A DNA stretch of 64,000 bases from Rhodocyclaceae bacterium (lineage in GTDB: Bacteria > Pseudomonadota > Gammaproteobacteria > Burkholderiales > Rhodocyclaceae). The position numbers and the translations under genes were made by a program. Of this stretch, positions 23,032 to 29,513 are shown piece after piece (the stretch's first letter is position 1; each line of letters opens with the position of its first letter). Below the pieces are notes generated by a model that worked only from the letters and a program-made list of their open reading frames with translations, was not told where the DNA came from and did not search any database. Location: assembly GCA_023150275.1 (NCBI GenBank), contig JAKLLG010000013.1, positions 36,375-100,374 of the forward strand. The letters are read 5' to 3'.

Positions 23032-23664
23032 TCAATCCTGCTGGCCGTAGCCGGCAAACTTCTCCAGCACCACCTGCATTTCGTCCGCGTCGAGCAGCAC
23101 CGGTTCTCCGATCTGGCAGGCACGCCAGTATTGTTCGCACAGGCATTCCAGTTCGACACCGAGGTCGAAGGCCTGCTTGAGATCGCGGCCGCAGACGAGC
23201 ATGCCGTGGTTGGCGAGCAGGCAGGCCGAGCGGTCCGCCATTGCGGCAAGGGCCGCGTCGGAGAGTGGCTGCGTGCCGAAGGTGGCGTAGTCCGCGCAGC
23301 GCACCGTCGTGCCGCCGAAGCGGGCGATCATGTAGTGGAAGGGCGGAATCTCGCGGCGCAGGCAGGCGAGGCTGGTGGCGAACGGCGCGTGGGCGTGCAG
23401 TACGGCGCCGGCGTCCGCTCGCGCGGCGTAGATGTCGCGGTGGATGCGCCATTCCGACGAGGGTTTGCGGCGGCCTTCATGGCTGCCATCGAGATGCATG
23501 AAAACGATATCGGACGGCGTCAGGACGTCGTAGTCCATACCTGTTGGCGTGATCAGGAAGCCGTCGCGCTCGCGTACCGAGAGGTTGCCGGCGGTGCCCC
23601 TGTTGAGGCCTGCCGCCGTCATGCGGCGAGCGGTGGCGATCAGTTCGGCGCGCAGCGTGCTCAT
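23032..23664 (-). CDS. Class II aldolase/adducin family enzyme, probably Ald2-like (5-(methylthio)ribulose-1-phosphate aldolase)
   Basis: A 210-residue zinc aldolase. The catalytic set matches L-fuculose-1-phosphate aldolase with a fixed offset of two: E71 (SSEWRIHRD), H90 and H92 (LHAHAPFA) and H153 (LLANHGML). The RGTAGNLSVR segment is FucA-like. It lacks the features of MtnB dehydratase (SSNYSAR-type loop), although it is coupled by a 4-nt ATGA overlap to mtnA. In the DHAP shunt of Rhodospirillum and some E. coli, such an Ald2 cleaves MtnA's product to dihydroxyacetone phosphate and (methylthio)acetaldehyde or acetaldehyde. A start at 23709 is possible, but 23664 fits the overlap. Confidence 0.82.
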   Translation of the reverse strand: MSTLRAELIATARRMTAAGLNRGTAGNLSVRERDGFLITPTGMDYDVLTPSDIVFMHLDGSHEGRRKPSSEWRIHRDIYAARADAGAVLHAHAPFATSLACLRREIPPFHYMIARFGGTTVRCADYATFGTQPLSDAALAAMADRSACLLANHGMLVCGRDLKQAFDLGVELECLCEQYWRACQIGEPVLLDADEMQVVLEKFAGYGQQD

Positions 23665-24737
23665 CGGGCCTCCTCCGGGTACAGACAGTGCAGTGCATCG
23701 GGTGGGCAATGGCCGCGCTCGGTGACGATGGCGGTGACGAAGCGGGCCGGCGTCACGTCGAAAGCCGGATTGGCCACCGCTTCGTCTGCCGCAAGCTGGC
23801 GCAGTGTTGCCGGCTTGCCGTCGCCGCCGCAGCCATGCAGCACACGCAGTTCGTCGCCGGCGCGCTCCTCGATCGGGATCGTGTCGCCGCTCGGGCAGGC
23901 GAAATCCAGCGTCGAGCGCGGCGCGGCCACATAGAACGGCACGCCGGCTTCCTTTGCCGCCAGTGCCTTCAGATATGTGCCGACCTTGTTGGCGACGTCG
24001 CCGTTCGCCGCGATGCGGTCGGCGCCGACGATCACCGCATCCACCTCGCCCCGCGCCAGCAGCAGACCGGCCGCGTTGTCGGCGATGACCGTGTGCGGCA
24101 CGCCGTGCTGCTGCAACTCCCAGGCGGTGAGCAGACCCTGATTGCGCGGCCGGGTTTCGGATACCCAGACGCGCACCTCGATACCAGCGTCGAAGGCGGC
24201 ATAGACCGGCGACAGCGCCGTGCCATGGTCCACCGTGGCCAGCCAGCCGGCGTTGCAGTGAGTCATGATGTCCAGTCGACCACGCTTCTCCGCGAGGGGG
24301 CGCAGCAGCGCCAGTCCGTGCTCGCCGATGGCGCGGTTTTGCAACACGTCCTCGTCGGCGATGGCCGCCGCTTCCTGCCAGGCGGCAGCGCAGCGTTCTG
24401 CCGGCACAAGCGGCCGCAGGTGGGCTTGCATGCGCGCCAGCGCCCAGTGCAGGTTCACCGCGGTCGGCCGTGTCGCGCCGAGCGTGGCGATGGCCTTGGC
24501 CAGTGCCGCGTCGCCGGCATCGCGCAGCAGTGCCAACGCCACGCCGTAGGCGGCAGTGGCACCGATCAGCGGCGCGCCGCGCACCTGCATGCTGCGGATC
24601 GCATGTGCCGCATCCTCCAGCGACGCGAGTTGCAGCGTACGGTAATGATGGGGCAGCGCTGTCTGGTCGATGATCTCGACGACCGTTTGCGCAGCGATGC
24701 GCCAGATCGCGCGGGTGGGGGTGCCATTGACTTTCAT
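23661..24737 (-). CDS. mtnA: S-methyl-5-thioribose-1-phosphate isomerase
   Basis: A 358-residue isomerase converting 5-(methylthio)ribose-1-phosphate (or 5-deoxyribose-1-phosphate) to the ribulose form. The catalytic cysteine C161 (MTHCNAG) and aspartate D240 (VGADRIAANGD) agree with the known positions C160/D240 of MtnA. RGAPLIGATAAYG and GTYLKALAAKE are also characteristic and separate it from eIF2B regulatory subunits. It overlaps the upstream antitoxin gene and the downstream aldolase gene by 4 nt each, so all are translated as one coupled unit. MtnP or MtnK, needed to make the substrate, is not in this window. Confidence 0.95.
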   Translation of the reverse strand: MKVNGTPTRAIWRIAAQTVVEIIDQTALPHHYRTLQLASLEDAAHAIRSMQVRGAPLIGATAAYGVALALLRDAGDAALAKAIATLGATRPTAVNLHWALARMQAHLRPLVPAERCAAAWQEAAAIADEDVLQNRAIGEHGLALLRPLAEKRGRLDIMTHCNAGWLATVDHGTALSPVYAAFDAGIEVRVWVSETRPRNQGLLTAWELQQHGVPHTVIADNAAGLLLARGEVDAVIVGADRIAANGDVANKVGTYLKALAAKEAGVPFYVAAPRSTLDFACPSGDTIPIEERAGDELRVLHGCGGDGKPATLRQLAADEAVANPAFDVTPARFVTAIVTERGHCPPDALHCLYPEEAR

Positions 24738-24955
24738 GCGCCGGACTTTGCCTTCTTCAGGAGAGCGAGGCCTTCCGACTCACGGCCGGTACCGCGTTCA
24801 GCGCGAATACGGAAGCGGGTTTCGGCATCAAATTCGGCGAGCATCAGCGTCGTCATTTCGTCGATCAGGCGGTTGAGCGGCGTTCCGCGGCTTTTTGCCA
24901 GCGCCTTGAGACGGCGGTGTTTTTCGTCAGGGAGTCGAACTGTCAAAGCAGTCAT
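24734..24955 (-). CDS. Ribbon-helix-helix antitoxin of a PIN-toxin pair
   Basis: A 73-residue protein beginning MTALTVRLPDEKHRRLKALA, the ribbon-helix-helix signature of Arc/CopG antitoxins, followed by SRGTPLNRLIDEMTTLML. The C-terminal charged tail (FRIRAERGTGRESEGLAL) is the probable toxin-binding part. The frame is open further upstream to 25153, but that region is inside the toxin gene; start 24955 overlaps the toxin stop by 4 nt. Unusually its own stop overlaps the mtnA start (ATGA), linking the module to metabolic genes. Gene order is toxin first, opposite to most type II modules but normal for this PIN subtype. Confidence 0.85.
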   Translation of the reverse strand: MTALTVRLPDEKHRRLKALAKSRGTPLNRLIDEMTTLMLAEFDAETRFRIRAERGTGRESEGLALLKKAKSGA

Positions 24956-25374
24956 TTCAGTACCTCCTTCAGGAATATGTCTGGTGACAAGATTCGCAGC
25001 GATGGAAAGCGCAATTCCATGCGCGTCAGGTCGCGCAGGTTGCGGGTAACGATGGCATCCGCACCGCCGGCAACCGCGAGTTCGACAAGATGGTTGTCGG
25101 CTTCGTCCGGCAGATTCGGGCGCCATGTGTAATACACCCGAACCCACTCGCACTTTGACAGATAGATATCAAGCAGGCTCTCGCGTTCCGCTGCTGTCAG
25201 ACGACATTTCGCGAATAGCGTCTTCCGGCCAAGTACATCCTCGTACTCGGCGAGTAGCGCCGCGCCCATGAGTGGAACGCAGTGTCCGTCCAGGCAGGCT
25301 GCAATGACCTTCCCGGCGTTGCCAGTGCCAAGGCAGGCGCCCTGGAAAATGTTGGTGTCGATCACCGCTTTCAT
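24952..25374 (-). CDS. PIN-domain toxin (COG1569-type putative ribonuclease)
   Basis: A 140-residue PIN-fold protein: MKAVIDTNIFQGACLG carries the first catalytic aspartate (DTN), LLAEYEDVL the conserved glutamate, and DEADNHLVELAVAGGADAIVTRNLRDL the second acidic cluster (DEADN) and T-RN motif. PIN toxins cleave RNA, often tRNA or rRNA, and are restrained by a partner antitoxin, here the RHH protein just downstream with a 4-nt overlap. The family is annotated as a toxin component of a VapC-like system. It is the first gene of the operon that also includes mtnA and the aldolase. The promoter must lie in 25375-25482, shared with the divergent aminotransferase gene. Confidence 0.88.
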   Translation of the reverse strand: MKAVIDTNIFQGACLGTGNAGKVIAACLDGHCVPLMGAALLAEYEDVLGRKTLFAKCRLTAAERESLLDIYLSKCEWVRVYYTWRPNLPDEADNHLVELAVAGGADAIVTRNLRDLTRMELRFPSLRILSPDIFLKEVLK

Positions 25375-25482
25375 GTCTGAATGGTAGCATAATTGCCACC
25401 ATCTTTCCGAGTGCGGCTGTCGCGTTTCAGACCGAAAATGTTATCGTTTGTCGGTTACAAAAATCCGGCCAAGCGAATTGCC

Positions 25483-26637
25483 ATGCTCTCTTCCCCCGTC
25501 GCCATCGATTCCAAGCTGCCCTGGGTCGGCACCACCATCTTCACCGTGATGTCGAAGCTCGCCGCCGACTGTGGGGCGATCAACCTGTCGCAGGGTTTCC
25601 CCGACTTTCAGGCCGACCCCTCGCTGTTCGACGCCGTGCACCGCGCCATGCTCGCCGGCCGCAACCAGTACGCGCCGATGGCCGGTACGGCGGAACTGCG
25701 CCAGGGCATCGCCGACAAGGTGGCGGCGCTCTACGGCATCCGCTACGACGTCGATACCGAGGTGACGGTGACGGCCGGCGCCACGCAGGCCCTGTTCACC
25801 GCCATTGCCGCCTTCGTGCGGCCGGGCGACGAGGTGATCGTCTTCGAGCCGGTGTACGACAGCTATGTACCGGCGATCGAGACCGTCGGCGGCAAGGCCG
25901 TCTATTCGCGCCTGCAGTTCCCCGACTACCGGCCGGACTGGAGCCACGTCAAGTCGCTGATCGGTCCGCGCACGCGCATGATCATCGTCAATACGCCGAA
26001 CAATCCGAGCTGTAGCCTGTTCACGGCGGACGACATGGCGACGCTCGCCGAGTTGACGCGCGACACCGACATCGTCGTGCTCGGCGACGAGGTCTACGAA
26101 CACATCTGCTACGAGGGGCAGCATCAGAGCCTGTGCTTTCATCCGGAACTCGCCGCGCGCAGCATCGTCGTTTCCTCCTTCGGCAAGACCTACCACATCA
26201 CCGGCTGGAAGATCGGCTACGTCGTCGGCCCGCAGGCGCTGATGAGCGAGTTCCGCAAGGTGCACCAGTTCAACGTATTCACCCTCAACACGCCGGGCCA
26301 GCTCGGCCTCGCCGAATACATGCAGGACGCCTCGCGCCATCTGGGTCTGGTCGATTTCTACCGGCAGAAGCGCGACTTCTTCCGCGATCAGCTGAAGGGC
26401 TCACGCTTCGAACTGCTGCCCTGTCGCGGCACCTATTTCCAGCTCGCGCGCTACGACGCGATCTCGCAGAAGCCGGACCGCGAATTCGCCGAATGGATGG
26501 CGCGCGAGGTCGGCGTGGCGGTGATCCCGGTGTCGGCCTTCTACCACGACGGCCACGACGAGCATGTCGTGCGTTTCTGCTTCGCGAAGAAGGAGGAGAC
26601 GTTGGCCGCAGCCGGCGAGCGGCTGCGGCGCGTCTGA
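25483..26637 (+). CDS. PLP-dependent aminotransferase, methionine/YbdL (MtnE-like) type
   Basis: A 384-residue class I/II aminotransferase. The PLP lysine is K235 in SSFGKTYHITGWKIGY; NTPNNPSC and GDEVYEHICY carry the aspartate and tyrosine contacts; VRFCFAKK carries the substrate arginine. The length and the K235 position match E. coli YbdL (K236), a methionine/histidine/phenylalanine aminotransferase, and the MtnE group of methionine salvage. It is divergent from the mtnA operon, so it may transaminate ketomethylthiobutyrate or methionine. Start 25483 (MLSSPVAIDS) matches family length; in-frame ATGs at 25438 and 25393 give longer N-termini and no clear ribosome site is seen for any. Confidence 0.88.
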   Translation: MLSSPVAIDSKLPWVGTTIFTVMSKLAADCGAINLSQGFPDFQADPSLFDAVHRAMLAGRNQYAPMAGTAELRQGIADKVAALYGIRYDVDTEVTVTAGATQALFTAIAAFVRPGDEVIVFEPVYDSYVPAIETVGGKAVYSRLQFPDYRPDWSHVKSLIGPRTRMIIVNTPNNPSCSLFTADDMATLAELTRDTDIVVLGDEVYEHICYEGQHQSLCFHPELAARSIVVSSFGKTYHITGWKIGYVVGPQALMSEFRKVHQFNVFTLNTPGQLGLAEYMQDASRHLGLVDFYRQKRDFFRDQLKGSRFELLPCRGTYFQLARYDAISQKPDREFAEWMAREVGVAVIPVSAFYHDGHDEHVVRFCFAKKEETLAAAGERLRRV

Positions 26638-26641
26638 CCGA

Positions 26642-28798
26642 TCAGACGCCGCCGCTCTTCGTTGCCCACACCAGCAGCAGGATGGCGAGGACGAGCGCGG
26701 CGAGATAGAGCTTCCACGGCGTCTTGCGGTCCGCGTAGGGATCGCTCAGCGCGCGCTCGGCGCCTTCGGGCAGGCGCGCGAGTTGGGTCAGCGAGGTGCC
26801 GAAGCTGAGATTGATCTTCGCGCGGGCGTTGACCGCCCAGCCGTTGGCATCGAGCAGCGGGCCGAGGTTGCGGTTCCTGAGCTTGAACCAGGCCATCGCC
26901 ATGGCCGGGCCGGACACGAGCAGCATCAGGCCGCCGACGGCGATCGGCATCTGCCACCACGCCAGACCGAGGAAGCCAGTGACGACTGCGGCGAGCGCGG
27001 TGCCGATGGCGCCGAGGGCAAGGCCGATGGCGGCGAAGATGCCGGCGAACTTGGCGGCATCGAAGGGCGCCGGCGCAGGGGGGGCGGCAGCCGTGGAAGC
27101 TGGCGCCGGGGCTGCGGGCTGCTGAGCACTGGCGACGCCACCGGCCATCATGTCGTCGGACGCCTTGGCCTTCGCGGCGGTCAGTTTCTGTACCTGCTCG
27201 CCGATCAGGCGGGCAAGTTTCTTGTACGGTGACCAGAAGGCCTGGCGGATGCTGATCGGGTGATCAACGATTTTCGTGATCGTCGCGTCCCAGTCCTTGC
27301 CCTCGTGATCGTAGAAGACGCCGTTGCGGCCGACCATCAACTGATCCGAATCGCCGGCGGTGAAGGCAGCGGCAATGCTGCGCTTTTCGGCACCGCGCGT
27401 GCACTCGCAATAGGCGAGGTAGATGCCGGAGAGTCCGGCCAGTGCAGCGTGCTTCGCGGGGTCGAGGACCGGCACCACGAGATCGCAGCTGCGACCGTCA
27501 AGGTAGAGCGTGCCGGCCTGGAAGACGGCCTTCCCCTGCCGGGTGTAAAAGTCGTGGAAGGCGACGAAGTTGTTGGCGAGCCGGCCGAGATCGCGCGCGT
27601 AGCAGACGAGACGATCGACGGCAGCGATCGCGTCAGCCTCGCCGGTCAGCGCAAGATCCTGTTCGATCAGCCTGGCGAGTGCCGCCTGCGGCGCCATGGC
27701 GGCGATGGCTGCCGCGCGTTCCTCGCCAAGCTTGCCAGCGATGTCGAGGGCGCCGGCGGGGCGCGCCGCGAGCCAGCCGGCGCGAGCATCGAAGCGTGCG
27801 CACAGGGTGCGCCAATCGGTGTCGCTCAGGCTGTCGCGCGCGCCGAGCAGCGGAGCGATGGCCTGTTCGCGCAGCGCGGCGACCGCGGCATCCCAGGCCG
27901 GGTTCACGCCGTGGGCGAGCGGTAGCGGGCGGTCGGCCTCGATGCGCGCCAGCGGCAGTTCGGCCATGTCGGCGCTGCCGGGCGACAGCGTTTGCAGGGC
28001 GAGCGCCCGGAAATCCTCGTCGCTGCCGTTCATGGCGCCGGCCGCACGCGGATCGAAGGCGGCCAGCCGGCAACGTGCGAAGTAGTCGTCCACCTTGCCG
28101 CGGATGGCGGCGAGCGCGGCCGTGGCGGCTTCACTGTCGGACCCGAGCGGCGCGAGTTCGGGCTGTGCCTGCGGCGCACGCCACCAGTCGTGCCAGGCCG
28201 CGAGTTCGGCGAAGAAGGTGTCGCATTCTTCCGTGCCGACGCCGGCCTCGCCGCTGCGGTCGAGGCGCGGGGTATCACCGCCGCAGACGGCCACGATGTC
28301 GGCGATCACGGCGCCAAGCGCCGCATCGCCAGCGCTGGCGACAGTAATCAGCCCATCGCCGTTGAAGCGGGTGGCAGCGAAGATGCGCACGCTGTCGGCG
28401 GTGTCTTCGGCGCTGATCGTTTCGCCTGCCTTGCCGAGGTTCTTCAGTATCTCGCGGGCGGAGGCGAGCACGGTCCGACCTTCCTCGGTGCTGTCATCAA
28501 TCGCGGAGAGCGGCAGCGGGGCTACGCCTGCGGCAAGACGGTCGCGGTCGCGCAACAGGCGGCCGGCCCACTGGCAGGCCGCGATCAGGTCGCTGGCGCG
28601 GACATGGCCGTCGCCATCGGCATCGAGCAGTGCCAGCGTGCGTGCATCGAAAACCAGCCCATCCACCGGGCAGGAGAGCGCGACCCACAGTTTCTGGTCG
28701 AGCTGGTCGAGGTGGATCAGGTCGTCGCCGCGATCGAGGCGAACCTGGTCGAAGCCGCCGGCGCGGAAGAAGCGCCACTGGTGTGCGGAAGCCGTCAT
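26642..28798 (-). CDS. EF-hand-containing membrane protein of unknown function
   Basis: A 718-residue protein that I do not recognise. Near the N-terminus is a canonical EF-hand loop, D59-D70 (DADGDGHVRASD), and a degenerate second one around FNGDGLITVAS (about residue 130). The middle is helical and soluble, with the cluster YCECTRGAEKRSIAAAFTAGD. A proline-alanine linker (about residues 545-570) precedes two membrane helices (about 580-635), and a last helix (KLYLAALVLAILLLVW) sits at the very C-terminus. Start 28798 is the first Met of the conserved-looking part; the frame is open 62 codons further upstream but crosses the terminator of the neighbouring gene. A calcium-linked membrane role is inference. 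Confidence 0.7.
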   Translation of the reverse strand: MTASAHQWRFFRAGGFDQVRLDRGDDLIHLDQLDQKLWVALSCPVDGLVFDARTLALLDADGDGHVRASDLIAACQWAGRLLRDRDRLAAGVAPLPLSAIDDSTEEGRTVLASAREILKNLGKAGETISAEDTADSVRIFAATRFNGDGLITVASAGDAALGAVIADIVAVCGGDTPRLDRSGEAGVGTEECDTFFAELAAWHDWWRAPQAQPELAPLGSDSEAATAALAAIRGKVDDYFARCRLAAFDPRAAGAMNGSDEDFRALALQTLSPGSADMAELPLARIEADRPLPLAHGVNPAWDAAVAALREQAIAPLLGARDSLSDTDWRTLCARFDARAGWLAARPAGALDIAGKLGEERAAAIAAMAPQAALARLIEQDLALTGEADAIAAVDRLVCYARDLGRLANNFVAFHDFYTRQGKAVFQAGTLYLDGRSCDLVVPVLDPAKHAALAGLSGIYLAYCECTRGAEKRSIAAAFTAGDSDQLMVGRNGVFYDHEGKDWDATITKIVDHPISIRQAFWSPYKKLARLIGEQVQKLTAAKAKASDDMMAGGVASAQQPAAPAPASTAAAPPAPAPFDAAKFAGIFAAIGLALGAIGTALAAVVTGFLGLAWWQMPIAVGGLMLLVSGPAMAMAWFKLRNRNLGPLLDANGWAVNARAKINLSFGTSLTQLARLPEGAERALSDPYADRKTPWKLYLAALVLAILLLVWATKSGGV

Positions 28799-28815
28799 GC
28801 CTTCTTCTCCGTGTG

Positions 28816-28838
28816 AAAAAGGCCGCCTTGCGGCGGCC
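28816..28838 (-). terminator. Rho-independent terminator of the PKD-like gene
   Basis: On the minus strand a seven-base-pair GC stem GGCCGCC/GGCGGCC with a 4-nt loop is followed by a run of five T. It lies 35 nt after the stop of the secreted PKD-like gene and 18 nt before the EF-hand gene start, so those two genes are probably separate transcripts. Confidence 0.8.
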
Positions 28839-28872
28839 GTTCGGTGGTGTGCTGATGCTGCTTCGTGAGTTT

Positions 28873-29436
28873 TTACTGCGCCTTTTCGCAGCCGAGCGCC
28901 TTGCTGCCGAAGAAGTAGCTGGTGCCGCTCGGGCAGGCGAGTTCCTGTGCCGGCTTCTTCGCGCCCTTCGCCTTTGGCGTACAAGTGAAACTACCATCCT
29001 TGGCGGCCTTGCCCTTCAGCTTCCACTCGTCCGGGCACGGCGAGGCTGCACCACCGGCCTTGGCTGCGGTCGCCGCCTCGACGGTGTGCATGTACTTCAC
29101 CTTGCCCATGCATGGCAGGTAGGTTTCGGCGCGGGCGCCGTCGGCCTTGATCTCGTAGGTGCCTGGCTTCTGGTAGGTGTGCTGCATGGTGAGCGGGAAG
29201 TTCTTGTGGTTGCCGCCTACCTTCTTCGGCGGCATCTTGTTGCCGTCGCCCCAGTTGAGCGACAGACCGCACATGCCATTCTCGGCCTCGCTCGCCTCGA
29301 TCGTGATGGTGATTGCTTCACCAACTTTCGAGGGCGACGGCGTTGCACTGATCTTGTCGATCGTGGGGCCGGCGAACGCGGTCAGTGGCGCGGCGAGCGG
29401 TGCAACAAGCGCGAGAGCAAGCAGGGTACGACGCAT
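28873..29436 (-). CDS. Secreted PKD-like domain protein
   Basis: A 187-residue protein with a signal peptide (MRRTLLALALVAPLAAPLTAFA, cut near AFA-GP). It is followed by a beta-sandwich segment of the PKD type: PSPSKVGEAITITIEASE, LNWGDGNKM, LTMQHTYQKPGTYEIKADG. The WGDG and HTY...PGTYEI motifs are the PKD hallmarks. After an Ala-rich linker comes a cysteine-containing tail (CPDEWKLKG, FTCTPKAKG, ACPSGTSYFFGSKALGC) that may form disulfides. The role is unknown: a periplasmic or exported binding module. It ends with a strong terminator and starts about 77 nt after the glnE stop on the same strand. Confidence 0.7.
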   Translation of the reverse strand: MRRTLLALALVAPLAAPLTAFAGPTIDKISATPSPSKVGEAITITIEASEAENGMCGLSLNWGDGNKMPPKKVGGNHKNFPLTMQHTYQKPGTYEIKADGARAETYLPCMGKVKYMHTVEAATAAKAGGAASPCPDEWKLKGKAAKDGSFTCTPKAKGAKKPAQELACPSGTSYFFGSKALGCEKAQ

Positions 29437-29513
29437 GATCTGTCTCCTTGGTGGTGTGAAAGCTCAGTATGACCTATCTGCCGGGGAAAGACTGTCAGAA
29501 TTTTGTGTCGTTG

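Noticed and set aside
19965..23249. Very long antisense frame (about 1090 codons) opposite the PAS-GGDEF-EAL gene
   Set aside because: It is a shadow of a GC-rich gene: the plus frame has clear PAS, GGDEF and EAL motifs; the minus product is a low-complexity mix of H/R/Q/A with no domain.
23032..23709. Calling the aldolase MtnB
   Set aside because: It sits beside mtnA, but its catalytic residues and N-terminal RGTAGNLSVR match FucA/Ald2-type aldolases and not the MtnB dehydratases.
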